Below, piece after piece: positions 21,223 to 35,300 of a stretch of DNA of 64,000 nucleotides. Positions within the stretch are counted from its first letter, which is position 1. The number at the start of each line of letters is the position of its first letter. Location of the stretch: positions 799,501-863,500 of the forward strand of contig SEMN01000041.1 of the NCBI GenBank assembly GCA_005408345.1. The letters are read 5' to 3'. The position numbers and the translations under genes were made by a program. Under the pieces are notes generated by a model. That model was given only the letters and a program-made list of their open reading frames with translations. It did no database searches and had not been told where the DNA came from. The stretch is from Macquaria australasica. Its lineage: Eukaryota > Chordata > Actinopteri > Centrarchiformes > Percichthyidae.

Positions 21223-21992
21223 TTAAACAGCCAGTTCACCCATATTACAAAACACACATTTTGTCACCTTTAGCAGTATCTAGCCTTACAGATAGTTTTG
21301 GTTTTATATTGTCCAGGTGTTTAAATATATTTCTGCCTCCACCCCAACAAAATGGAGGTGAATGGAATTTAATTTGTGGTGCTCACAGCAGTGAAAATTA
21401 CAATTTTTACAGCAACCACAAACCGTGTCCCTGTAACTGTGGATAATCGTCAGAACACAATGTCAACAGTTTTTAGGACAATTTGATTTTACACAAATTA
21501 GTTTTAGAATACAGGTCTTGGAGAGCACTACTGCATATGTTAAAGTTGTATAAAACCTTTTTTTGGCTCCAGAGGGAGCTGCGTGAAATCTGATAAATTG
21601 CCTCAAGTGATGTCACTTGAGTTGCAGCGTTGGTTGGGGCTGAAGACTACAAGTTTGAAAATGAAAAAAATCTGGGAGTCTGGAGTCAGAAAGAAGTGAG
21701 CTTACCAGACCTCTGTAGACCGTCCCTCATCTCTGCTTTAGGCTATAGCGATTGAGGCTAAATTAGCAGCTACTAGCATAACACACCCAAATCTCCAAAC
21801 AAACTGTCGGCGGTCTAGTTGCATTGTGGGTAATGTAGTCACAAAGTTTAGACAAGGAAGAAGAATGCATGGAATTAAAAAGATGGTAACTTTCCATTGT
21901 GAGTCTGACAAAGTCATAGAGCTGAAATGCTTAATCGGCAGAGTACTCTTTTAACTGAGAAAAATTAGTTTTGAGTGAACCAGCCCTTTAAA
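21223..21992. mobile_element. Non-autonomous DNA element flanked by TTAA
   Basis: The left end TTAAACAGCCAGTTCACCC (21223 on) pairs with the right end, which in reverse complement reads TTAAAGGGCTGGTTCACTC (ending 21992). About 16 of the first 20 positions match. Both ends carry TTAA, the target duplication of piggyBac-type elements. Internal phrases such as gcattgtgggtaatgtag are familiar from fish repeats. No transposase frame. It lies beyond the pear1 stop, possibly in a long 3'UTR. Confidence 0.6.
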
Positions 21993-22869
21993 TACCACGC
22001 AAAGACAAAAGTTGCTGTAGGACACTGCATTGACATTCATAATGCTGCTTTGATTTGGCTTGTAATTGCCCTTTTGATGATGGTTTATTGCAGTTTGTGC
22101 TTAGTTTGTGCTTACGCTGTGCTTTTGGTATCTATTATTGAGCAAATGCATATCTTTGGTCACACAAACCCCTTAAAAACATGATCATCTTAAAATAGGG
22201 CTGTTCTACATTGCTGTGACGCTAACAATATATTCATTTCTATATTTACAAAGTTTTTTATCTGACAGCAGCATGAAGTGAGCCACATTTGTTTAAACAA
22301 ACGGGACACGCGTATCATTGTGCATCTAAATGCCACATTTGGAGAAGACGGTGATACGAATTATCATGAAAATGCTGTTCATCTTGGCTTTACAGGTAAT
22401 AAACAAATCTTTGGTACTTTGGTGAAACAACCTGACTTCTCCAGCTTCAGGAAACCTGAATATCAGCAATAAAGAAACAACATTTCTTTTAATAATGTGT
22501 CTTAAACAAAAGATTTGTTTTTTAGCACTACTTACTTTGCTGTATAAAATGAACTCTGAGCACATCTTTAAAAGGTCCCATGACATTTGTCAATGAGCAA
22601 ATCGAAAGGAAGTCCAGCAGTGATGGTTCATCCAAAGCTGCCTGTTTTTGATGTACTATTCCTAAATTTAACCAAAAAAGCAAAATAAAACCTTAAAACA
22701 ATGTCTCCATTAGTCACTTTTGATGGTGAAGACAGAAGAAAATTTGAATTCTGATAAAAAGGGGCCTTTTAAACCCGCACACCAGCTGATCGGTAGCAAG
22801 CAAAGTGTGTGGAAAAACTTCTGTTACAGCAAGATGAGTTCAAACACATAAACATTCCCAAGTTGCTGC

Positions 22870-23235
22870 TTTTAACCGTGAAGTCTTCTGGTTTATTTTT
22901 CCCATGGGAGGTGAATGCAGCTGAAGCCCCGCTGGCGTCGCCACAGTCCAGCCTCCTCACCGCAGCCTGCTGGCTCCCCAGTCTGGATGACAAGTCTGTC
23001 ATGGTGCAAGCAAGTACCACTTTAGCCCACAGAGGGGCAGTGTTGAATTGAAAGGGGGGCATCCACAGTAAACAATAGTTCCTCGGTGGGACAGGCACCT
23101 GGCTGCTGCTCTGTGGGTGGTCTACAGCTCTGATTGTCAGAGAAGAGTGTAAAGTTTGCTCTTTCTTTTGCAAGCGCAGGCCTGAAATCATCCCCAAAGT
23201 GAGGAGGAGGGAAACTTGCTCTGCTGCTGGGACTG
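22870..23235 (-). other. pear1: pear1 3'UTR (proximal)
   Basis: Minus-strand sequence after the pear1 stop to the nearest AATAAA. It is relatively GC-rich near the stop, and a second reading frame stays open through it (see findings). Confidence 0.45.
22892..22897 (-). terminator. pear1: Candidate poly(A) signal for pear1
   Basis: AATAAA on the minus strand, about 340 nt after the pear1 stop. It is the nearest canonical signal, but no strong downstream GU-rich element is evident. Confidence 0.4.
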
Positions 23236-23375
23236 TCACTGAGGCGTTCTCCTGGGGGAGGGGGGTCGGCGGACGGGCGGCAGGTCGTAGTGTCCCGGGA
23301 TGTGGCTGTTCACGGGGAGGTCGTAGTGGCTCTGGGGGTCCTCGTGTGGAGCGTGACCGAGGGAACTCTGACGCT
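23236..23375 (-). CDS. pear1: pear1 coding exon 22 (C-terminus and stop)
   Basis: 140 nt, residues 974-1019, stop TGA at 23238-23236. Two YDLP motifs (SHYDLPVNSHIPGHYDLPPV) and the proline-rich end RRPPSPRRTPQ match the human PEAR1 terminus (HIPGHYDLPPVRHPPSP). The acceptor is cccag. Confidence 0.94.
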
Positions 23376-26300
23376 CTGGGTAGGGAAAAGATGAACAACA
23401 CAGTGAATAAACAGACACTGAGAATGAGAGGTCCCACCTCTTAATCCACTAAATGTATTTCCTAAAAAGGCCATTTCTCCTGATCATCTTTTGGATGTTT
23501 TGGTTTTAGCCTGTGGAAAATGTTGACTTGAATTTTTGTCTGTAATGACAAAAATTTCATGTTTCAACAACTTGCTCATCTTTGATTATTTTTCTTCCTG
23601 GCACTGCAAGTGGATGACACCTGTGTGAATATTTTACTCCACTACAGGAAAAAAGACATCAAGATATCAAGCCAATATTTCCATTAATCTTAAAGGATTT
23701 GATTCTTTTAACCTACGATAACACAAGTCTCCCATCATCGTTTATTAGTCTGACCTCATGCTGATGTATTACTGGTGTCTACATTAAATAAATACAATAA
23801 AATCCAGGACTAATAAAAGAACAGCCACCCCTTTTTCCTCTCTCCTGCTCTTCCTCTTCCCTTCAGGGTCTTTCCTTCACTTCCACGTAAACAGCTGTTC
23901 ATCTATCAGGCGCTGCCACGAGGAAGCCCATCCTTCCCATCTGCCAGAGCTCAAATCCTGTTGTAATGTTTGATAGATTGAGACTCTAAAAAGAAACTTA
24001 ATGAGTTTTTCATTTTAATGTGAACATTCTCGGCTTTCTCCGATGGGTCGACAAATGTATAGTCTGATTTTGATTAACGGTGAAGGGATGATGCGTTTTT
24101 GCATGTTCTGCTGCTCAGAAGAATTGCACTAATTGACCTGACAGGGTTTAGAGCTGAAACAGATATTCAGCAACTATTTTAATAATCAACTCATTGTTAA
24201 AGTAATTTTTCAAGCTAAAATGACAAACATTCCCTTATTCCAGCTTCTAAACTCTGAGGATTTTCTTACTCTTATGTGACAATAAATTGAATATCTTTGG
24301 GTTTTCAAGGAATTTAATGATGGTCCCCTGGGCTTGAGGAAATTTTGATGGGCATTTTTTTTTTACAATTTTCGGGCATTTTATAAGCCAAATGATTAAT
24401 CGAGAAATAATCAGCAGATAAATTAATAAAGGAATTAATTGTTAGTTGTAGCCCTGCAAGGGTGCTACAATTTAAATTACAATTTTGAACGCAACATTAC
24501 ATGAGGGCATGTTTACTTTTGCCTTGTTTCACTTCTCGTCCTCCCCTTTAAATTCTTCCTCATTATGCTTGAATCTCTTTATTGAGTCTTTATTGGGGTA
24601 AAAAAAAATAAAAGTCCTGGTCCTCGTACCTTCCTACATGTGATTGGCTCACAGGATTAAAAGTAAATGTGACTCTGTCTAACAACCGGATCCTTTTCTT
24701 GTAATACCATAGACTGTATATAAAGATGAATGACATGACAGCTCCCCAAAAGTGAAACCAAAAATCTCGACCGCCCCCTGGTGGCTGGCTGCAGTATAGG
24801 TCATAAACCCCGCCCCCCTGTATGTTAGGGGACGGGACATGGGCCAAACTAAAAAATCAAAGTACACGTCAATTACATTTTTCCCAAAGATGGTTTCTGT
24901 ACAGGATATTGTGGCTTCATTTTTGTACAGTGGGAGGTGGCGTCCTCCATCTTTGTATACAGTCAAAGTGTAATACTGATGACGTAGAGGTAGATTTTAG
25001 TCACACTGGTTGAAAAGCAAAATGTCGAGCAGTAAAAACATGGATATGAACATTTCTGATTTCTGATGTGTTGCAGCCCACGTCTCCACATTATAATAAC
25101 TTTGCTGCTTGTGAAAAAGTAAAACTCATCGTCTAAAGTGTTGCTCACCTCTGCGTAAGGTGGCCGTGTTGAACGGTGGCGGGCTGATCTCAGTGTACGC
25201 TCGATCTCTGGGCAAGGCTGACTTCATCTCCATGTAGCTGCTCTCCGGGGGGCAGAAGGGCAGGCCGGGCAGGTCTTTGATGGTGGCGTAAGGATTCTCG
25301 CTGTTCAGAGAGCTGCTGCTCACCGCCGCCGTGTCCTTCAGCTCTGTCACCACACAGGAAGCAAAGAGAGAGAAGCTGAAACACGTGGAGAGTCAGAACG
25401 CAGCACTGCAGCAGCATCAAAGGTTAAAGTGTAACTCAAGGTTGGGTTTTAACTTTAAAGCATTTTCCTGCACATTTTCCAAGATTTGTTTTATGTTTTT
25501 TACGGGTTCAGAGTTCCCAACTGAGAAAAGTTTAAGACCTTTTTATTTTATGGGTCGAGATGGTTCAAAGAAACCCAGTCAAATATTATGACCTGTGAAT
25601 AATCGAAATCCTTTTTATGAAACCCAAATGTTTGTAACATTTTTCTATACACTTGCTGTTAATTTGGCTGGTTTCAAAGGTCACAATTTTTAACAAAAGT
25701 GATACTTGTCAGCAGTCAGTTATGGTGAAACAAGATTCTGTGAGGCTGTACTGAGCTAAATGCTAACGATAGCATGTTAGCAGGCTGATGTTAAGCAGGT
25801 ATGATGTTTAAAGATGATGAATGTGTTAACTTTACCACAGATCTTTTCTTAACCGCGAGAAAAAGATTAGAAACTTTACCACATTCCTCATCTTCAGCGC
25901 GTTATCCTGCTAACATTTGCTAAGTACAGCCGGGGCTGATGGGAATGAAATTTGTTTTGCAGGTATTTCGTCATAAATCCAAAGTATTGGAAACGTTTTG
26001 ACGTGATGATGGCGCTAGATGAAAAGCCAGGAGATGACCAAAGTTATTACAATTCAATGTGTGCACCAAATTAAATGGCAATCCATCCAATAATTTTATA
26101 TTTCAGTCTGGACCAAAGCGATGGTTTATAGTTTCCTTTATGGGTGTACGTCAAAAGAAATATATTTAAAAAAACTTTTATGCAGCTAATGTTCATGCAG
26201 TCACATAGCTTCATGTGGCATCACCTTGCTGATGTAGTTTTGGTATTCCCACTTCTCTATAGTAGGTCTTAGGAGAGAAAAAAGGGTGAAAATAGGGTGA

Positions 26301-29300
26301 TAAACTACCTTTGTTGTAATATTTTCCGAGGCTGGCGCTGTAGCTGTAGCTCCGGTCGATTCCAAAAGCTCCTGTAAACAATAAAAGACAAATCTGGCAT
26401 CTTCATTTTCATTTATGGCAAACTAATCAAAAGCAGATAAGCCGCTTTGGAAAACCTGCAAAATCAATACCAGGTGAGTAAAAGCTGGCAGTGCAACTAT
26501 CACCTTTTATGAAGTCCTTTGTTTTTATACTCTCGCATTAAATGTGTATTGTTGACTAAAATAATTTTCTGTCCACAGGACATGTAATGGTCCATAAAGT
26601 TTGGTGTTGACCGTATAAAAGAGAACTTACTAAGTTTTCTCCTCAGCTGTAACTGCACGTCTCTGCCCTGAATGTTTCAACATTTACACTCCTTCTGTGG
26701 TTTTGTTACATATGGGGCTTTATCAATACAGGTATGCTTACACTGAAGCCGCTGATAGCTGATATTTTCTGCTGGTATTCAATGTCTTTAAGAATGATTA
26801 TTTTATTGTTAAACACATTAGACAATATGTTTTCCCCTGAAAGTTTGTTCTGTCCGGGTGATAAAACTCCTATTAGACACTAAACTTTCCACTGACACTC
26901 AGAATAAGGAAATACTTTTAGGTATGTTAGCAGAAGGTTACATTAGCAGTAAATTGCAGGTTTAACAGATCATTTTTATGTAGCTGTGGTCAGGAGGTCA
27001 GGAAACCAACTCCTTACTTTTATTGGCTTGTAAATGTTAATCCACTCATTTCATTTTACTCTACTGCTGCAGGTCTCTCTGCATAAGCGTCTCCTCTAAA
27101 CGGATAAAATGTTAGGTAACTGATCCTGAATGTGAATCACACAGTTGACTGGACAGTCACCCAGACGGACCTGAGTCTTTGCGGGGCTCGTGGTGTTTCC
27201 AGTCTGCAGGTAGAGTGGCGTTGCTCTCAACCCCAAACAGGCCCCGCCGCTCCCTCTCCATGTTTTTCACACTGCAGAACAGCTGGTTATTGGTGTTCTG
27301 TTTGACAGACAGATTAATAAACCAAGTCAGAAATCATCAATGCAGAGAAAATGTAATGTACCAAGTTAAAATATGCTTTTGACATTGAGTAACGGCATTT
27401 AAATGTAGCATTAAAAAGGCTGTGACTTACTGGGTCAACATTTTATGGTTTATGATTTCATGGCTCTGAAAACACGGCCAGCTGTTGTTGACTGGATAAA
27501 TTAAATATTTGTCCCCGTGCTGCACTGCAGTTGAAATGAGGCCTGAAAACTGCCTAAAGTATCAGCTCACTGTGGTGATGTAGCAGAGTTGACATTCACC
27601 TTGATGGTGCAGTCGTGGTTGTTGGGGAGGTGTGGCAGTGGAGGCCTGTTCTGGCTCAGTGTGTGGTAGCTGGGGTTGGAGTAGTAGTGGTGGTAACTGT
27701 GAGGAACATCTGTAGGCCAAAGCAAACACATGGAGTCACGTCTGCTGCAGTTAAATTACCTCAAGGTCAATAAAATGCATCTCTGTGGAACACTAATTAC
27801 AAAAACACAACAGTGAGATACAACAGAAACCACGTTGTGACCAAGAACAACTATAAAAACATCAAAATATGATTCTTCTGAAAATGCTAAATATCCCCTG
27901 AAGAAAACTAATTGTTACCTAATATTCACTGGCATTTGAAATGATTTCACTCTACTAACATCAAAAACAAACAAACAAAAAAAAATCAATAACTCATTAA
28001 ATAGTACCATGCTTTTGTGAAACGTAAGCAATGAGATTAACAGGAATTGTGATCCGAAGTTTGAGACACACAAGCACACAAGCAATACCACAAGATTAGC
28101 CATGGTTTCACTTATTATAACATCTAATTTGTCATTAATACATGAAATCATTTCAATTATTGCCAGTTATTAATGCCAGACATTGTACCTTTAGTGTCTT
28201 GAACCTACATCAACCAGTGGGTTCATCGTTACAAATACATGCCATGCAGACAACCCTAGTCCAAATCCAAAAGACTTTTTCTCTAGTCTCTCTTAAGGCT
28301 AGTTTTGAAGGATACCAAATATGTCAGACTGAATTAAAGGGAAACGTGTATAAAGTGCCTCACAAAACATGTAGAATATTTAAATTTGATAATGTTGCAG
28401 TTTTAAAACTATGCCATCCTGGCCGTGTATTCATAGCAGTAGACGTGTATAAACATAACATCTTGTAGCTTCAAAGTCCAACTGAAATCACATTTGGTCA
28501 TCCCTTTTTGCAGTCAAAAATATCATATGTCAACATGTAGTTTTATATTATTAAAAGGGGAAAAAAACGTTTTGGGGAAAATTTTCCTCTCCACTGCTGG
28601 TGTCTGTGTGTGATTGACAGCAGCTGGCAGGCTGAGCCCCAGCAGGGGAACGAGACAAAGTAAACAAACTTGACTGTACCTTACGAGTCATGGGCAGAGT
28701 GTGCTTTTTAGCTTTAGAAGATGAAGTTTACATGCTGTTTAATGTGCTGCAGCTGACCAGCTAACTAGCTATCTAGCTGGCAAACTGACGTTAGCAGTGC
28801 ACTTTTCCACGGTGAATGTTTGATTGAGTGCTTGCTCAAGAAGATATGGCCAAAGATAAGACGTGTTTTCATGTTTGTAATTACATAAGAAGGAGACTTT
28901 AGCAGGAAAGCTCGCGTGGGTTGTTGTTCAAAGTTTGTAGCTCTTGTGTTGTGTAGCAGGCTGCTGTCTGGCTGATAGTCTGATAGAAAGGTGATGTTAC
29001 TGTTTTCAGCAAAGATTTGATTGGCTGTATGGAACAAGTTATCCATCTACTTAGACAGAGAACTAACGGTATTGCGACAAATTAATGCAAAAATAAAAAT
29101 TAAATTAATGAATTTTTTTTTTTTAAATCTCCCTTTTGGTTTCTTATTTCTAGAACACAGGACGCGTGATTTACAGAGCAGATATTTTAATGAAGTGTTA
29201 GAACAGGTAAGGGATATACAGATACACATGACATCGACATGCTGTGTATCTTTTTTCTAATATAATAAGTATTTACACTGTATGACCTGATAGAAAAATC

Positions 29301-32300
29301 CTGTGTACTGTACCTGGAACGGCGTATTCAGAGTTGACTGTGCGGCTGGTGGAGAAGGAGACGGTCGGCGTGTTGTTCTGCTTGTCCTTCTGCCTGCGGC
29401 GGTAGAGCAGCAGCAGAGCCAGCAGCAACACCACCAGGATGACGAGCACCACAATGCCGCCGATGGCTCCCCACGACTCCCTCTCACCAGGAGGAAGAGG
29501 AACCATAACGCTCCCTGACTGCTCCGCCGAGTCTGTCAAAGAGGAGGTGGAAAGAGAAATCAAGTACAGCAACTAAAGCAGCTTTCATTAACTCTCCTCC
29601 TCTGAGATGGAACAAGGCTGACTTCAATCACAGTGGGTTAATAATGGCCAAAGAGGAGAGACAGACTGCTGTGCGCAGTCAGTGAAAGTCAATGTATTAG
29701 CTCCTATATTTATGGTAAAAAAACTGTTTGCATCTTTACCTTGTTTACAGTCATCTCCTCCACTTTCACACACACAGTCTCCAGTAAATCTGTCACAGAC
29801 GAGGTTGGTCAGACAGGAGCAGGTCTGGGTACAGAACGGGCCAAAGCGTCCTGGACTACAGGCTGGAAAACACAAGGTACATATCACACCCAGGAATTAG
29901 ACGCATGTAAAAAGTATTTAACTGTGGTGCAAAGATAATAATGCTCCACTTGTGTGGTCATATTTCACCAGAATTTGGATAAATAGTGGAAGTGGATGCA
30001 ATGCTGAGTAGAAGTACAACTTGTTTCATAATATTTTATTCTATTTTATCTGTCTAAATTAATTTAGATTTAAGTTCTGGAGAAATGTTAGACTGTAGAG
30101 CTGCAACAACTAGCTGCTTAATCGATTAGTTGATCAACAGAACATAAATCCAATCTTAATAACTTATTAATTGTTTCAGTCATTTTTCAAGAAAAAATAC
30201 CAAACACACAGCAAACATTTCACCCTTTCCAATGTGAGCATTTGCTGATTTTCTTTGTTGTATAACATCTTGACTTTCTCACTATTTTCTGACATTTTCC
30301 AGATAAAATGATTCATTGAGAAAATAATAAGCAGTTTGATCGATGATGAAAGTAACTGTTAGTTGCAGCCGTGTTGGAGTTTACATATTTTAAGCACAAC
30401 ACTTGCAAGACAACTGTCAAAATCTTGGGGATAACAAGTAGCTTTTACACTTATAATACCAGTAAATTAAAAACACTAAAGGACCCTCTTGGATGGTATG
30501 TTCTGATTGATGCAGCAATCAGCCGTAATCCTCTCACACCAGTCACATTTCATTGATTAGTCATTGGGACATTTCACTCCAGGGAAAATGCACTTTTCTA
30601 GTTGCTATATGATGTTGTACTCACCTATGGAGCAGTCAGTAGCAGTCCAGCCTGGCAAACATTCACAGTGACCATCGCGGTGGTCGCATGTGGAGTTGTT
30701 GGCACAGTTAACACACACTTCAGAACACTGTTTGCCATAGTAGCCAGCTGGACAAACTGTAAAACACACAATGTCATATATGAAATAACCTGCACCAGCT
30801 TATATTGACATTGAACGTAGAAGATTTCTGTAACAGCTATACCATGTGCTTATGTGTTAAATGAGTTTGGATGATTTGCACATGGGTGTATGATTATTGA
30901 TGTTAATGCCAACCTTGATCACAGTTGGCTCCAGTGTGTCCAGGTAGGCAATCACACTCTCCTGTCACATGGTGGCAGCGGTACGACTGGCCACAGGATG
31001 GGCATGACATGCTGCACTGCTCACCATACATACCAGCTCTGCATTCTGGGAGACACAGAGATGAAGAGTGAGCCAAGGCAGACGTCACACATGTAAATCC
31101 AGTACACTTCTGGTTTTGATCTGATCTGATTTTTGCTGTGTGACAGCTGGCTGACAACGACACTCACTGTTCTGACAGGTGACTCCCCAGAAGCCCGGGC
31201 GACACACACATGCTCCAGTTTCCCTCAAGCACGTGTCACTGTTGGGGCAATGCTTGAAACAGGTCTGGTTACAGTGGCGTCCCCACAGGCCCTCTGAACA
31301 TGGCTCGTTACAGCGAGAACCTTGAGGAAATGGAGATTAATGCATCAGTAATAATAATCCAATAGCACAACACTCAGGGGTCATTTTTTGGGTAATGAGT
31401 ACTTTAAGACTTTAAGTTTAAGTTTAGCTGATAGTACTTCTGTACTTTTACTTAAGTAATATCTTGGATGCAGGACTTTTATTTCTAATGGAGTATTTCT
31501 ATATTGCAGTATTACTATTTTTACTTAAGCAAAGGATCTGAATTCTTCCTCCAACACTGAACACTGATAATAATATTAACATGAAAAAACATGAAAAGAA
31601 ACAAACTGTTCTCTGTGATGGATTTCCTGTCCTTTACAACTTTTGAAATGAAAACTAATAGCTGCAGGGAAAGTAGAAAACCAATAAAAGTATAGTATAA
31701 GAAATGGTTAGTGATTTGAAGTTAATGGGCAGAAATACGCAAAGTCACTGGTGGTCCTTTAAGTCAGAGAACACTACAAGCAGAATCAAACAGAAACAGA
31801 GTGGTTTAAAACCTGTGGCTCACTTAGTTCTGTTGGACCAGACTTATCTGTGGTACCAAAGCCAAGCTGGCAGCGACACCAGGAGGACGTCATCACTTAC
31901 CCCACCAACCTGGCAGACAGTGGCACTCCCCGGTGGTAGCTTGGCAGCCGTCGGCATGAACACAATCACACCTCTTCAGGCAGCCTGGCCCAAAAGTGCC
32001 CATCTGCACATGTGAACAAATGCCAACGGGCAAAGAATTGTCAGGGGAATCTCTTCAACATTCGGCCAGCTCAGTCAGAGTCAGACAAAATACTACACTG
32101 GCAATGTGTTGTCGTATAGACAGCCTGGTGGGTTGGCACGGCAAAGACGAGAGGGGCACACGTCCAAGACACAGATTAAAGCATACAGAGGGTGAGGTAA
32201 GGGATGAAAAGCTGGACAACATTTCTACAGACTGTATAATCTGTATTATTATCACCCTCATGATTTGTGTTTTAGTCTTATCAAAGATAGCCGTTCATTT

Positions 32301-35300
32301 ATCTACTCGGCTTGACATAGAATAAACATATAGTGCATTTTTCTTATCTTCTACAGTTAGTTTTATTTTAAGTGCCATGTGTTTTCATGCAATGCTGTGG
32401 CTTGAGTCCAGGACATTTTCTGTTGCTTTGGGAGACAAACAGAGAAGAAGGGGGGATTGACATGTTAAAGCTGTACTTTACACCTCATTTCATATTTTTT
32501 CTACTTTTATTTTATTCTATCTAATTTTATTTTACTATATATGTATACAGTATATAGTATATTTATATTTTCCTATGTGTATCGAGCATGTTGGGCACAA
32601 AATGTCTTCCGGGATTAATCATTTACCTACCTTTTTATTTGCAGTTTACCCATTTCTGACTCACAAAAGTCTTTAAGACCTAACTTCTTACTGCAGTAAA
32701 CATCAAAGTGATGCAAGTTTCATGAAATAAAACAGATTATTGTCTGTATTGATGGTTTTTTTTAGATCACTGGCTAGAGAGTTTACCCACCTTCTCATTT
32801 ACCAAACTGGCGGTATAATCTACTCTCTGTGCAGAGTGATATGTATAGTACAATTAGTAGGTTTCTGGAAATATATATTTTTTGTATTTGTATTCAAGGT
32901 TGCATTTGTGGTCTCCAAAAAGAGAAAACTGTCTTGGATTAAAGGAATTACTGCATAAAAAACACAAAAAGATACACTTTTGTTTTTTGGTCTGGTTTGA
33001 CTTTATCTGATGGATCTTTTAATATCAGTATGCCCACCCCCTTCATATAAATAATAAGAAATTAGTCAAGCTTTGAAGCCTCATATCCACGCATTTACCG
33101 GGCACGGTTTGTTACAGCGCGCCCCCTGCCAGCCGGCTGTGCAGGTGCAGGATCCATCTGCAGGATTACATTTTGCTCTGTTGGCGCAGTGGCAGGTGGC
33201 GTTGCATCCTGGGCCCCAGGTTCCCTCAGAGCAGGGGGTGGAACAGTCCGGCGCTCGCCAGCCTGCACACACACACGAAGGACTGTCAGCCATGTTTGAT
33301 TGGTAACATGACTGATAGAAAGCTATTTCACCAATTTTGCTCCAGTCATGCATTCGCCGGTCTCTCAATAGGTCAAGCATTGACTGTCAGACATTTCCTG
33401 TGAATTTTTTACCCTCTTTGCAGAAGCAAGTCCCGTCAATTGGCGAGCAGTCGACAAAGTTTTTACAGGAGCACTCCAGGGAGCAGTTCTTGCCATAGGT
33501 GCCACTTTTACATGGACTCTCACAGTGAACACCCTGCAATAATAAATACTGATGTTAACTTTAATAATAAACCTAGAAGGCAGATAATAGGTTAGATAAA
33601 CATGGTAGAAATAGATCTGAGAGCTACTGCTTACCAGCACATAAAGTGAAAAGAAAATCTAATTGATTCATGAGCTTGATTTATTAATCCATCCACTGAT
33701 TCCTAGCTAAATCATTCTAAACTCCACCACTCACCGTGAACCCATGGGCACACTGGCAACGGCCGGTGGCACTATCACACACCCCTCCATTCACACACAG
33801 ACACGGCTCCAGGCAACCATGACCGAAGAAACCGTGAGCGCAGGTCTCGTTACAGAACAGTCCTGCCCACCCTGGCTGGCATGTGCATTCTCCTTTCATC
33901 GGGTGGCAGCTGGACAATAAAAATAGAGGTAAATAAATAAATAATAAACACACAATTCAGTCAGTGACAATGGTTATTCAGTATCATCAGTTCAGTTTGA
34001 AAATTTGTTGATAATGACTTGTTCATACATGTACATGTTTCACTTCTACCACATATTTTTATAGTCATTTTATGACAAAAAAAAGAAAAAAAAAACATCT
34101 CTGCAGGTGGAGCCAATGAATCTGAGGGCAATTTAGCTCAATTCATTTTATGGACACAGGTGGCAGCAAGGAGCTCATCAGGCCCACCAGCACCAGATTG
34201 TTGAGAAAACACACTTGTACAAGCCATACGAACGTAAGATTTATGGTGTATTGGAAGTATTTTGAAACAGTATGCTTCACGTTTACAAGAGAAAAGTCTT
34301 GATGAGGAACTGAGTTTGCAAAATACCGTCAATAAAAAGCAGCACAAATATGAAACACTACACTGTGTTAACCAGCCAGGACTGGCTTCTAAGGAGTGGA
34401 TGAGCTAAGGTCTAAATGGGGCTAACAATAGGTAGCTAATTGTGTCTCTTTGGCTACACTCACTGAAGTTTAGCTCAACCGAAATTGGATTATTTCTGCC
34501 TCAGAGAAATGTTTGTATAGCTTAAACCCCTTCTTCTTCTTCTTCTTCTTCTTCTTCTCCTGCCAACACCCACTCACCTGAGTGTGTGTTTGTCCTGGCA
34601 GAGACATGTGCGTTCACAGTGCATGCCGTATTTGCCTGGTGCACACATCCTGTCCCTGCAGTGTGGACCACTGAAGCCCGGCTCGCATAGGCAGCCTCCA
34701 TCGATGTTGTAGCAGCGCGCACCGTTAGCACAGTCACACACACCTTTACAGTCCTGACCATAACTGCCTGCAGCACACTCCTCATTACACCTGCGGGCAG
34801 TAACACAGAAGGTTGTATAGATACACAGAAGAGCTGGACAAATGGAAAGTAATGCACACGGTCTGTTGTTGATCCGCACATGAACCACGAACTGAATCTA
34901 AACTTCCATTTTGTATTGTGGTTAGCCAGTCATGATGTTAGCCAAGGCTGTATTTGTCTGTCTCTGGTGTCTATTAAACAATTAGAATTTATTCTATTTG
35001 ACAGAAAAGCACCACCAAAGGACAACAAATGTACGAGGAAGGCAAAATACCTAAACAGTTACAGTTTTGTGTTTTGGTTCTTCACTTGCAATTGAGAAAG
35101 AAGCTGTCCTTTGGCATAAATGGACCTATAAGGCGGCCCTATGCACAAGGACATTCAAATGCAGCCACATAAAACACTTGCACATACACACCTGTTACCG
35201 GTGAAACCTTTAGCACACAGGCACTGTCCATTTTCAGGGTCACATTTGCCCCTGTTGTGGCAGACACACTCCTCAGCACAGTTTGATCCGAACCTTCCCT

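Larger units (their letters stand above)
23376..25148 (-). other. pear1: pear1 intron 21
   Basis: About 1.8 kb, non-coding. It contains two dispersed repeats (24148-24458 and 24708-24967) and otherwise nothing recognised. Confidence 0.85.
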
